Origin: Arcticibacterium luteifluviistationis
GTDB lineage: Bacteria > Bacteroidota > Bacteroidia > Cytophagales > Spirosomataceae
DNA: 64,000 nucleotides
Assembly: GCF_003258705.1 (NCBI RefSeq)
Contig: NZ_CP029480.1
Coordinates: 5,146,001 to 5,210,000 of the forward strand
Direction: 5' to 3'
A model generated the notes under the pieces. It saw nothing but the letters and a program-made list of their open reading frames with translations, did no database searches and was not told the origin of the DNA. The position numbers were made by a program, and so were the translations under genes. Of this stretch, positions 8,459 through 17,546 are shown in pieces; within the stretch, counting starts at the first letter, position 1; each line of letters opens with the position of its first letter.

Positions 8459-11400
8459 CGCACCCCCCACCCACGGTGGCACTAAAAACAGCATTTGACT
8501 CGGTTTTAAAACCTGGTTGTAACAGTACAGAATTCTTAGAATCAAAATGAATATCAGAGCCAGACTGTATTGAACTGCTTCCTATCAATTGGTTACTTAC
8601 CTGGTATACTTTTTGACCATTTAAGATAGTATTTAAAGTATTATCAGAAAGACAGGTATAGCTTGTTGCGTCAAAGCAACTCCCTGAATTTTCATATAAG
8701 GCTAAAATCTGTCGTGCGTTTAGTTCCCCTTTGTAAATCTGCACATCATCTATTTTTCCATGAAAAAACCTTTTTATCCCATTCGCATTCTGAGCACCAA
8801 TAACTCCTATTGGTGACGAATAAATATTCTCAGGATCATTCCAAGAATTATTCGTAGAGCCAATTAAAACACCATTAATATACAATTTAAGATCCTCCTC
8901 TCCGCTTACCATAACCAAATGGTACCATTGATTTGTTACTTGGGCCACTCCTTCAGGTGACTTATAATAAGTGCGTGTTGAATTTGCTCTCCAAACTGGA
9001 TATCCTTGATAATAATAATAATATGAATATATCGCATGTTGGCGATAATTAGACCCAACTGACAACGCAGAACGCCATTCTGCCTCAATTGACGAATTTG
9101 CATAGGGTAAACTAAAGGGCATAACCCAGACCGAGTAACTATATTTTTGATTTTCCATATCCGTGGTTGAAAAATCTATATAATCATTATTACCATCAAA
9201 TTGCATTGCACTATTTAAATTGCCAAATCTATCACTCGTTGATAATACTCCGCCATTCAAAGAACCATTATTATTTCCAACTTGGTCCACAGCATTATTG
9301 TCAAGATTAAAGCATGAAACTAACCTATTGACATATTTTACTATAATGTTTGTACCTCCTATACTAGAACCACTTCCACATCTATTACTTAAACCATTTA
9401 CAGTCAAGAAAATATCATTCTTAGGTTTAGAATAAAAATAGTTCAAAGTGTCATTATAAGAGATTCCATTGTAGCCATTTGAAAGGTTAAAACTGTATGG
9501 GCCTTCACCCTGAAAGTAAATCGGAACTATTAAATCTGTACCATCTTCTACTTCGTATGTCCCATCCATTGAAGCAGATGGTACCGTACTATAATTAGCA
9601 AATGCGGTATCACTAATGCTCGAATTATAAACAATTCTTAGCTTATACAAACCCAAATCAATGTCATCGGGTATAGAACAATTAATTACAGAATTCAATC
9701 CACTTCCTATAATGGTTGAAGCACCGGCAAATATTCCTTCTTTATTGGAAATTTCAACATTAAAATCATTTGTTGGATAAGCTATATTCGTCACAAAAGC
9801 TACTGCAAAACTCTGCCCTTTACAAATATTAACAGTGGACTCATTAAGACCTATATGGTCTTCCACATTAACCACTGCACTTCCCGATCTTGTTCCAGGC
9901 CCACAAGTGTTACTTACAGAAGTTACTGTATAAGTCGTAGTTCCATAGGGAGAAACTGAAACCGAAATAGGGCTCTGAGTTGTGTTTTGACTCACGCCAT
10001 TATTCAATGCATAAGTCCATGGAGCATTCCCTGTAAAATCAATATTTACTGTAGATGAACCTTGATACTGAATATTTCCTCCTCCTGAAACTGTGGCAGT
10101 AGGCAAAATCCCATAAACGATAATACTTTTGGCATTGATACTTGTAACAGGAATTGGCCCCGAAGAAACTAGTCTTATTCTATAATTGTCATACTCACCA
10201 CTTTCCGCTGTATTAGCTGGAATAGCAACACTAATTGGACTACTGGTAAATCCAGTACCCAAAACTGTAGGGCTTGTAAAAGAACCATATCTATCAGAGA
10301 GTTCGGCTCTAAGCATATTAGATGCAGACACATTGCTCAATGAATAATAAAGACTTACGGTATTTCCAGCACAAACAGTAGAAGGATTTACATCTCTAAC
10401 AACTATTAAAGAGGTGTTTTCGACCACTGGGCAGTCTGAATTATTAGTATAAAGAGCATAAACTTCTTCATCATTCAAAGCTCCTTTAAATAGTCGAACA
10501 TCATCAATTTTACCATTAAAATAGTTACCTAAAGTAGAGCTATTAGCCCCTATCCGACCTATATCAGAGCTTTTAAAAGGAATTACGGCATTACTAGATG
10601 TAGTACGTACTAATTCCCCATTAACATATAGCTTTAAACTTTGGTAAGTTCTAACTGCTGTTAACTGAACCCATTGATTTGTGGCTAGTCCTGAATTTGA
10701 AGAAGCCGTATACCCACCATAATTACCATAAGATTGAAAAAACCAACCAGAATTATTCACACCAAGTCCCTGAAAAGTTTTAGTGCCTACTTCCCCTTGA
10801 GAAATTATATATTGATTACTTCCGGAGAGGGCATTCACTAGCACCCAAGCCGACATTGTAAACTCTCGCTTCCTTAAATCGTTAGTTGTGTACTCTATAT
10901 AGTTATTTGAACCATTAAATGTGTAAGCCTGATTTTGGTATCCATATCTTTGTGTTGTCAAAATAGGACCATTGAGTACCGTTGTATTATTAGATTTTGA
11001 ATCAATGGCATTTCCACTAAACGGTAAACAGGTTATAAACTCCTTTGTATAATTTACAGTCACTGTAGCGGAACTGCTTCCATTTATACTTGCATTACCA
11101 CAGACATTTTGGGCTGATGAAACTGAATAAGTAGTGCTTTGGTCTGGGTCAACGGTAATTTGCCATGGAGAGGTGGTAGCCACCCCGCTAAGGCCATTAG
11201 ACATAATGTAGTTCCAAGGACCTGTTCCCGTAAATTCTAAATTCAAATTAGAAGATTGACCATCACTTATAGCCACTGTCCCAGTAATGTTATAACTCGC
11301 TGGATTGTTAACATAAATATCTATTGAGTTTACACTGACCAAGCCACCATATCTTATTCGAAGTTTATAATCACCTCCAACAATATTATTAGGCACAGTT

Positions 11401-13055
11401 ACACTTATTGGCAAAAAAGTATTGACCCCAACAACTGTAGGATTGTTAAAGCTCCCAGACGCATCTGAAAGCTCTGCTAAAAATTGTAATCCATTATCAA
11501 TAGTTATATTATTTGAGAATGCTTCCAACACAAATGCACTACCCGTACATATCACAGCAGTACTTACACTTTGAGTAGAGATATAAGTATCGTTATATAC
11601 ATTATTACACGACGTGTAATTTTGAAGCAATAAAATTTCAGGCTCAATCAAGGAACCATCAAAAACCTTCAGTTCATCAATTTTCCCTTTAAAATGTTTA
11701 TTGTTTGAAATACTGCTTCCTATTCTAGCCACTAAAGGGCTACCGTATGAAGCCACTCCTGTTACTTCCTGTGTACCAGTAAGAGCTCCATCTACAAATA
11801 TCTTTATACTCCCACCTGTTCTCACAGCAGTCAGTAAGTGCCAGTTTAAATCAACTATGGAACTGGAGTTTACATAATTCCCATTTGATGAAAATTTCCA
11901 ATAAGGCACCCCATTACTTATGGCTGCTGAGATATAGTGTTCATCCCCTGTACCACCCACGGAAAAAGCAATCCTTTCTGAATTAGTGACATTTGGCAAT
12001 TCATCTAATTTAACCCAAGCAGCAAAAGCAAAAGTATTATTATTAAACTGACTTGCAGATAAACTTACATAGTCATCAATACCATCAAACGACAATGCAC
12101 CATTAGCTTCGCTCAATCTGTTAGCTACTGATGAGACACCATTGTGCAAGGTGCCAATGTTTAAACTTTTAGAATCTAAAGCATATCCATTTAAAGGAAA
12201 ACAAGATTTTAATTCTACATCCCTAGTTACCGAGACACCTACACTTCCTGAACCTCCAGTAGTTCCGCACAAATTACTTACAGAGTTCACTGTGTATGTT
12301 TGACTAGCCGTTGGGTAAACATCCAAACTTAAAGGTGATGTAATACTCGTACCCATTGTCCCATCTGACAAGGTATAGTTCCAGGGAGAATCTCCCGTAA
12401 AAGCTAAATCCAAAGTCGTCGATTGACCTTCTACTATTGTAGTACTTGTACCATCAATTTCGGCAGTTGGCACTAAAGCACAGTTTGGTAAATTCACCAT
12501 AGAATAAGTCACACTTCCACCTGTGGGCTGAGAGATATTAATAACGGTATTCACATTAGAATAGTTAGTAACAAGCATGACATACTTCTGACCTGCCACG
12601 GCACCATTTATATACAAATCAGGCTTGTAGGCATCATAATCACACGTCAGAGGATAATTTTGTGTAGATGCACATGCATTAGCTTCATCATTTCCAGAAA
12701 TAGGCCCCCAAACGGCGGCATCTACGTCCCTATTATTTGAGTTTGTAAAATTAAAATGAAGATTACCTCCCGTATTCACAGTTATAATAAACCATGCCTG
12801 ATTAGGAACGGAATAAAGACAACCATATCTTACTCCACTACCACCTGTTAGATTAGAACTATTATTTACGGGTGCGTTATAACTAAAGGTACTTCCCGTA
12901 GTATAGTTTACTGGGTCAGTAAATAAAGAGCAACCTACTCTAAAGTTAATACTTGAGACACCTGGTGGTATGGGTTGGATGGGGGCTTTATTTTGTCCGT
13001 AAATTGAAAATGAGGACAATAAAAATATACCTACTAGTTGTATGAATCTGATCAT
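8454..13055 (-). CDS. Giant secreted LamG-repeat protein with 3-coathanger-stack C-terminus
   Basis: A 1533-residue exported protein. The ATG at 13055 opens a good signal peptide (MIRFIQLVGIFLLSSF, cut after IYG). An N-terminal beta domain with a Cys pair (about 30-190) is followed by four copies of an immunoglobulin-like module marked PWNY/PWTY near its start and SVSNLCG-like strands at its end. Three of these are followed or preceded by concanavalin-like LamG domains (FDGIDDYVSLS, FNGSNNYIEYT, FDGNNDYIDFS with CFPLNG, CLPFSG, CFNLDN at their starts). The last about 70 residues (VLLQPGFKTESNAVFSA) form a 3-coathanger stack domain ending in Cys-Glu. It is probably a surface or released adhesin or glycan binder; no catalytic residues were recognised. 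The whole gene lies between two copies of a 67-bp direct repeat. Confidence 0.88.
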   Translation of the reverse strand: MIRFIQLVGIFLLSSFSIYGQNKAPIQPIPPGVSSINFRVGCSLFTDPVNYTTGSTFSYNAPVNNSSNLTGGSGVRYGCLYSVPNQAWFIITVNTGGNLHFNFTNSNNRDVDAAVWGPISGNDEANACASTQNYPLTCDYDAYKPDLYINGAVAGQKYVMLVTNYSNVNTVINISQPTGGSVTYSMVNLPNCALVPTAEIDGTSTTIVEGQSTTLDLAFTGDSPWNYTLSDGTMGTSITSPLSLDVYPTASQTYTVNSVSNLCGTTGGSGSVGVSVTRDVELKSCFPLNGYALDSKSLNIGTLHNGVSSVANRLSEANGALSFDGIDDYVSLSASQFNNNTFAFAAWVKLDELPNVTNSERIAFSVGGTGDEHYISAAISNGVPYWKFSSNGNYVNSSSIVDLNWHLLTAVRTGGSIKIFVDGALTGTQEVTGVASYGSPLVARIGSSISNNKHFKGKIDELKVFDGSLIEPEILLLQNYTSCNNVYNDTYISTQSVSTAVICTGSAFVLEAFSNNITIDNGLQFLAELSDASGSFNNPTVVGVNTFLPISVTVPNNIVGGDYKLRIRYGGLVSVNSIDIYVNNPASYNITGTVAISDGQSSNLNLEFTGTGPWNYIMSNGLSGVATTSPWQITVDPDQSTTYSVSSAQNVCGNASINGSSSATVTVNYTKEFITCLPFSGNAIDSKSNNTTVLNGPILTTQRYGYQNQAYTFNGSNNYIEYTTNDLRKREFTMSAWVLVNALSGSNQYIISQGEVGTKTFQGLGVNNSGWFFQSYGNYGGYTASSNSGLATNQWVQLTAVRTYQSLKLYVNGELVRTTSSNAVIPFKSSDIGRIGANSSTLGNYFNGKIDDVRLFKGALNDEEVYALYTNNSDCPVVENTSLIVVRDVNPSTVCAGNTVSLYYSLSNVSASNMLRAELSDRYGSFTSPTVLGTGFTSSPISVAIPANTAESGEYDNYRIRLVSSGPIPVTSINAKSIIVYGILPTATVSGGGNIQYQGSSTVNIDFTGNAPWTYALNNGVSQNTTQSPISVSVSPYGTTTYTVTSVSNTCGPGTRSGSAVVNVEDHIGLNESTVNICKGQSFAVAFVTNIAYPTNDFNVEISNKEGIFAGASTIIGSGLNSVINCSIPDDIDLGLYKLRIVYNSSISDTAFANYSTVPSASMDGTYEVEDGTDLIVPIYFQGEGPYSFNLSNGYNGISYNDTLNYFYSKPKNDIFLTVNGLSNRCGSGSSIGGTNIIVKYVNRLVSCFNLDNNAVDQVGNNNGSLNGGVLSTSDRFGNLNSAMQFDGNNDYIDFSTTDMENQKYSYSVWVMPFSLPYANSSIEAEWRSALSVGSNYRQHAIYSYYYYYQGYPVWRANSTRTYYKSPEGVAQVTNQWYHLVMVSGEEDLKLYINGVLIGSTNNSWNDPENIYSSPIGVIGAQNANGIKRFFHGKIDDVQIYKGELNARQILALYENSGSCFDATSYTCLSDNTLNTILNGQKVYQVSNQLIGSSSIQSGSDIHFDSKNSVLLQPGFKTESNAVFSATVGGGCE

Positions 13056-13492
13056 CTGGTGGTTTATGATAGAATTAACACAATAATAAGTCAATTTACT
13101 TTTAATTTCAAGAATGTCTAACCCTTATATAGAAAAGTTAATACCACCTTAAAAACAAACTCTGCCACTAAGGCTCAAGTATCATATAGAATTCATAGGC
13201 CATTACCTTAACCTCTACACTTGGTTTGGTTATAAGTTTGGTTTGAGGATTTGCAATAAGGGAGTGTAGGTTATTGGGGAAATCATCTCTCATAAGATAA
13301 CATTTGAATCCTTCGTTCTAGAAAGACAAATTGAAGATTTTTACCCAAATCAATATGCTTACCCCTAGTTTCTTTGTTAGACCTTAATTACAGATCCAAG
13401 GAAAATAGTTTCACCAAAAAAACGCATTGGAATATACGTAGTCTTATTTAGATATTGTAAATATGCTCAATTGCTAGAAAAATAATTCTAGC
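13056..13492. other. Intergenic gap with a decayed gene end
   Basis: 437 bp without an intact gene. It holds copy 2 of the 67-bp repeat (13209-13275), which is a relic of the 3' end of the STN/surface-repeat gene. In the same reading frame, directly after the relic's stop codon, about 33 open codons (13270-13371) run to a TAG and look weakly coding. I recognise no family in them. A 7-bp inverted repeat (GCTAGAA/TTCTAGC, 13473-13492) abuts the stop of the methyltransferase gene. Confidence 0.5.
13209..13275. repeat. 67-bp direct repeat, copy 2 (relic gene tail)
   Basis: Matches 8392-8458 at 66 of 67 positions, stop codon included. Upstream sequence (from about 13180) still aligns loosely with the codons preceding copy 1 (FIGHYL against FYGYRS), so it is an eroded duplicate of a gene end rather than a bare target duplication. 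Confidence 0.85.
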
Positions 13493-14185
13493 CTAAACAC
13501 CATCCTTATTTTGTATAGGTTTCTGACCGACAACACAATAGGAATATAGCCTGTATGTTTTACCATAAATTAGCATCTCAGGTTCGATTATCCGAGACGA
13601 TAAAAAAAACTTCAAACCATTCAATTCTAATTGAGTCCGCCAATCTTGTTGATCATAAATATTAAATCCGTATTCAGTCAAAGGAATTAAGCTAAAAAAC
13701 TCTTTAGCCCTAAAGCCTGCATAAAACTTACCACCGGGTTTTAATACCCTCAGCACCTCTTTCAAATGAATAGATGGCAAATCCCAGAAATAAATGACAT
13801 TAACACAATAGATTTTATCGAATGTGTTATCTTTAAATGGCATTTTTCCGCTATCCCCGCAAACTAAGTCGAGCTTGCCGGATTTTACAGTTTCAGCATT
13901 TTTCCTTTTTGCTCCCTTTACCATCTGTGATGAACACTCCAACCCAGACACATGGAGCTTTTTAGCCACTTTAAAAACATCGTTAAAAAATTTACCGTTA
14001 CCGAATCCTATTTCAAGAACTCTTTCGCCGTCTTCTAATTTAAGAGTCTGTATAGTGAAATCATGTATAAATCTATTGGTTTTGTTCATTACGTTGCCTA
14101 CTCGTTTAGCAAGAATGCCGTGAGGTCTCCGCAATTGGCCAGCTGCAATTTCATTTCGCTTGGACTCAAAAAAATCAAATATCAT
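13493..14185 (-). CDS. Class I SAM-dependent methyltransferase (type 11)
   Basis: A 230-residue cytoplasmic methyltransferase. The ATG at 14185 is chosen because the upstream extension has no conserved character. SAM-binding motif I is VLEIGFGNGKF (about residues 48-58), motif II acidic residues are at SGLECSS, and the GDSGKMPFKDNTFDKIYCVNVIYFW stretch covers motifs III-IV in the UbiE/type 11 style. LRVLKPGGKFYAG is the post-motif. The C-terminal part, which would decide the substrate, resembles nothing I can name. Neighbours are a relic gene tail on both sides, so context gives no clue to the substrate. Confidence 0.85.
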   Translation of the reverse strand: MIFDFFESKRNEIAAGQLRRPHGILAKRVGNVMNKTNRFIHDFTIQTLKLEDGERVLEIGFGNGKFFNDVFKVAKKLHVSGLECSSQMVKGAKRKNAETVKSGKLDLVCGDSGKMPFKDNTFDKIYCVNVIYFWDLPSIHLKEVLRVLKPGGKFYAGFRAKEFFSLIPLTEYGFNIYDQQDWRTQLELNGLKFFLSSRIIEPEMLIYGKTYRLYSYCVVGQKPIQNKDGV

Positions 14186-14722
14186 GTATACGTTTATTAC
14201 CAACTGGTTGATGCATTTCTTCAACAAGAAGTGCCTATAAAGGCATAAATATAAAATCTTAATCACTCAGGTAAAACACTTTGCTTATAAAAATAGCGGT
14301 TAAATGTTAACACGAGTTAAGGCAGTTTCAAGGAAGAGCAACAAGTAGTGATATATATTGAAGCTTTTCAGAACGGAATCAATACAGGGCCTAAGGCTAG
14401 CAGATAGTATTAATAACCTTTGTGCTAGAAAGTTAAAGCGGTCTACTACTTTTTCTATCAGAAAATCATGTGCAATGTTCCAAGAGCGGGATAGCGAGCT
14501 TAACGATAATGCTACTAGAATCTCTTCCCAGTCCGTTTTCCTGTCAAAGTCATGCACTTTTTACTGAACATCTCTTTTTTACCAATCCTAAACTTTCAAA
14601 ACAGAAGAGATTCCTACCGTAATAACCCAAACCTATATACTTCATTTGAATATAAATTTGGCATGAGGATACCTAATAAGGGGGTGTAATTATAAAGGCT
14701 AGCGTATGGTTTGAGTTATACA
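14186..14722. other. Gap with relic sequence, no intact gene
   Basis: About 540 bp. Short overlapping open frames on both strands between 14300 and 14567 show no recognisable motifs and are not called. At 14630-14689 is the third, more diverged copy of the gene tail described at 8392. The stretch borders the Fic pseudogene, so the whole 13.1-15.7 kb interval looks eroded. Confidence 0.5.
14630..14689 (+). pseudogene. Relic C-terminus of a paralogue of the STN/surface-repeat protein
   Basis: Translates as NLYTSFEYKFGMRIPNKGV followed by a stop, 15 of 19 residues identical to the end of the protein encoded at 6674-8452, while the DNA matches at about 44 of 60 positions. The excess of protein over DNA conservation suggests it was once under coding selection as a separate paralogue. 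No further upstream part of the gene could be recognised. Confidence 0.6.
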
Positions 14723-15645
14723 CTAGCTCAAAATCAAAAAACACCTACTAGACTTCAGTTCGCCAGTTTTCTTAAAAACAGTTTTTTCTATCAAATTGGC
14801 TAAATCACGCGTGGTGGTGGCTCTCGAAGTACCGTAATACGCATATAGTTCGGCACTTAAACCACCTTGAAAACCTTCTATTCCCTCTTTAAACATCCTG
14901 AGTACGGCCTTCTTTTGTCTTTCATTAAGTATGTTTTTATGCTTTTCAAAAAAATTAGTTTTGGCTATCACAAAATCTATCAAACTAAGTATGTACGCCT
15001 GTGCTTCTAAGATGATTTCAGAGAAAAATACGAGCCATTTAGTTATGTCTAAGCTATGATTGCTTTTATGCAATGCATCATAATACTTCTTTTTATTCAC
15101 CTCTATGGCATGTGCTATGGCGGTCAAACCTGGCCTCTCCGACAATACTTTCTCTGCCAGTGCTCTTCCTATTCTTCCATTTCCATCTTCATAAAGATGT
15201 ATTATCTCAAAACACAAATGAGCTATACCGGCATGAACTATGACAGCTTGCTATCTCCTTTATACCAAAGCTTAAAGCCGTCCATGTTTTACACTACCTG
15301 TTTTGACGGCGGTGCCTCAAAAAACACGCAATTTGACTGATAATTACCCGACACTATCTGTATAGGTCTATATGCGTCCAATAGCCTCCTATTTCTTCTA
15401 AATCTCGGCGACCCATTCATAAGCATGCTATGCCAGCCGTGCAGCATTTCATGCTTCTATTCTTTGCCATAATTCCGATATAAATCCACCATCATTTCAG
15501 ACACACCATTCTCATTGGCCTTAACCTTTCTTTATCGATCATTAAACCTAGCTGTTTCCTTATGGAAGACTGCACGGAGTTTCGGTCAATCACTTCCCCT
15601 TCTATACGCGATGTGCTATAAACTCCCCAAAAATACCCTTTCATA
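14723..15645 (-). pseudogene. Fic-family protein, frameshifted and truncated
   Basis: Reading the minus strand from about 15640 gives fragments of a DUF4172-type Fic protein in changing frames: VYSTSRIEGEVIDRNSVQSS, then NENGVSEMMVDLYRNYGKE and a stop, then KHEMLHGWHSMLMNGSPRF to a second stop. A frame change near 15220 leads into the intact 3' part, with the Fic motif HLYEDGNGRIGR. A helical part and a winged-helix-like C-terminus (TSRATTTRDLANLIEK) follow. About 50 N-terminal residues expected for the family are missing, and at least two frameshifts and two in-frame stops are present. Intact Fic enzymes usually transfer AMP to target proteins. The catalytic motif survives, but the protein cannot be made whole. 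Confidence 0.85.
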
Positions 15646-15712
15646 ATGCCATGCTATTAATAATAATTTCGAATTTGCACTATTATAACCATTCATAAGA
15701 AATCTTATAAGT

Positions 15713-16438
15713 ATGAAGTTTTCGGAAGTAGAAGAAAAGACAAAAGGACTCAGATGGCTCAGTGCAGCTCAAGGAAAAATTCTTTATGATTTGGTTTATG
15801 AAAACGACATTGAAAACGTACTAGAACTAGGTTTTTTTCATGGAGTATCTGCCATGTACATGGCCGCCGCCCTTCAAGAAAAAGGAAAAGCTGGCATGAT
15901 AACCACTTTAGATAAAACCAATGCTAAAGAGCTAAAACCTAACATTGATGACTTATCTGCCGAGCTCGGTTTATCCTCTTTTATCAAACCGCTATATGCT
16001 CACGACTGCTACACTTGGGAATTGCTCCGCTTGCTAGATTTAAACCCTCGTCCGTCTTTTGACCTTGTTTTCATTGATGGTGCACACCTATGGAAAACAG
16101 ATGGCTTTGCTTTTTTCTTGTGCGATAAGCTTTTGGCCGAAAACGGCTATTTAATCATGGATGATATAGGATGGAGCATGGCAAAAAATGCCGACCCAAA
16201 GAGTAAGGAATGGACAAAAAAATATAGCGATGAAGAGCAGTCTACTAATCAGCTGCAAAAGGTCTTTGACTTGCTAGTAAAAGAGCATCCTTCTTATGGA
16301 GATTTTAGGGTAGAAGATGGCTGGGCATTTGCCCGAAAAACAGGAGCAGGTACTCCAAATACCATAAAAGAAAGTGTTAAAGTCAAAACAGTTTTAGTAA
16401 CCCGTGAGATGCTAAAAATGACGCTAAATAATCAATGA
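15713..16438 (+). CDS. Class I SAM-dependent methyltransferase (Methyltransf_24-like)
   Basis: A 241-residue protein with a Rossmann methyltransferase core: VLELGFFHGVSAMYMA (about residues 37-52) is motif I, ITTLDKT is the acidic strand end, FDLVFIDGAHLWKTDGFAFF (about 118-138) is the Asp-Gly-His segment seen in O-methyltransferases of the Methyltransf_24 group, and NGYLIMDDIGW follows. Substrate is not predictable. It is alone on the plus strand between the Fic pseudogene and a palindromic repeat, with no partner gene. It is intact, with normal length and codon use. Confidence 0.82.
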   Translation: MKFSEVEEKTKGLRWLSAAQGKILYDLVYENDIENVLELGFFHGVSAMYMAAALQEKGKAGMITTLDKTNAKELKPNIDDLSAELGLSSFIKPLYAHDCYTWELLRLLDLNPRPSFDLVFIDGAHLWKTDGFAFFLCDKLLAENGYLIMDDIGWSMAKNADPKSKEWTKKYSDEEQSTNQLQKVFDLLVKEHPSYGDFRVEDGWAFARKTGAGTPNTIKESVKVKTVLVTREMLKMTLNNQ

Positions 16439-16445
16439 ATTGTTC

Positions 16446-16478
16446 TCTTCTCGCAGCATCTCGTCAGAGCGGACTTAT
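16446..16478. repeat. Palindromic repeat family I, copy A (partial)
   Basis: Carries the arm TCGCAGCATCTCGTCAGAGC followed by GGACTTATTA, a degenerate version of the GCAGAGTCTCGC...GCGGACT arm pair seen complete at 23604-23630. Only half of the element is recognisable. Confidence 0.5.
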
Positions 16479-16641
16479 TACAAATCCATCATCCTACTCG
16501 GATTTTGACGAGAGTCAAATGCGTCTGTTATTAAAATGGAATCATTAGAAAGGACTCTATAAATCACTTTGGTATGCCTAGATACAATATACCTATATTC
16601 ATGTTTCAGAGAAATCAAATTCTCTTCAATCTGACCAATCC

Positions 16642-17469
16642 TTAATCCGAAATTCCCTTCAAAATCTCAGCCGTTTTTAGGTTAATCGCTCCAGTATATT
16701 TTAAAACTGACGCTTTCTTGCCTGTTAGCATTTGGTAAAAGATACAAGCATTTAAAAACGCTCCATTTTCATTGGGATGCATATCATCTTCATAAAGTTC
16801 AACATCAGGAAATTCCATCAAAACCTCATAGAACTTATTCGCATTTTCCGAACAAATCAAACTCTGGTTTATAGCCACCAAGTCATAAGAATCATTAATC
16901 AAATCCAACTCCTGCTCAAAGCTCTCTATAAGTGGTGAACAATATTCGTCTTTTGGCAATGAAGACTTTATACTGAATTTAGAATAACAATACTCTTGAG
17001 GATAATACCCCTTTAAAGGCCAGGTCTTGAATAAAATGAACTTGCAATCTGGATTGGTAACACGTTCCTTAATAGCTGCAATAGCCGTTTCTACTTTGTA
17101 CTTTCTTACCTCTGGAATCAAGAGCCTAACCGTTCCTTCTTGAAGAATTATGATATCCCATTTTTTCTCCCCTATCTTCCTTTCAGTTTCACTCAACTCA
17201 CCACTGTTTTTTTTCCGTGCCCTTATTCCATTTTCAGTTCTTGAAACAATAACATCCTCTATATGTCCAGACAATGATATTCCAGGAAACGTACTTTGCT
17301 CTACCTTAATGTTAGGATTCGTTTCATTCAGCATAAGCTGAAGCGTTTGGGGCATATCATGGAAATAGGTCAAACTATTCCCTATAAACAACACATTTAC
17401 CTTTTCTGCTTTTTGAGCAAAACAGTCTATAGCAAACAATATTAATATAAACAGGAAAACACTTTTCAT
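16642..17469 (-). CDS. Secreted SGNH/GDSL-like hydrolase
   Basis: A 275-residue exported protein. The ATG at 17469 starts a signal peptide (MKSVFLFILILFAIDCFAQ). Mature N-terminus VNVLFIGNSLTYF holds block I of SGNH hydrolases, with the catalytic Ser in GNSLT. WDIIILQEGTVR is a block III-like strand, and DDMHPNENGAFLNA near the C-terminus supplies the Asp and His of block V. It probably acts as an esterase or deacetylase on extracytoplasmic substrates, but which ester is unknown. It is followed (in its direction) by the copy A repeat. The upstream DTW gene ends 77 nt before it and could be cotranscribed. Confidence 0.83.
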   Translation of the reverse strand: MKSVFLFILILFAIDCFAQKAEKVNVLFIGNSLTYFHDMPQTLQLMLNETNPNIKVEQSTFPGISLSGHIEDVIVSRTENGIRARKKNSGELSETERKIGEKKWDIIILQEGTVRLLIPEVRKYKVETAIAAIKERVTNPDCKFILFKTWPLKGYYPQEYCYSKFSIKSSLPKDEYCSPLIESFEQELDLINDSYDLVAINQSLICSENANKFYEVLMEFPDVELYEDDMHPNENGAFLNACIFYQMLTGKKASVLKYTGAINLKTAEILKGISD

Positions 17470-17546
17470 AGGCTTTACTTTACCACACTCAAAATCCATT
17501 CAGAACTAGCAGCTGTTCTTTTGATAATAATAATATACTTATGGGT

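Noticed and set aside
14300-14567. Overlapping small open frames on both strands (85 and 69 codons)
   Set aside because: No motif, no ribosome-binding site, and neighbouring sequence is decayed. At most relic DNA.
17169-17175. Minus-strand ATAGGGG
   Set aside because: Inside the SGNH hydrolase coding region and lacking GTC at the required distance.
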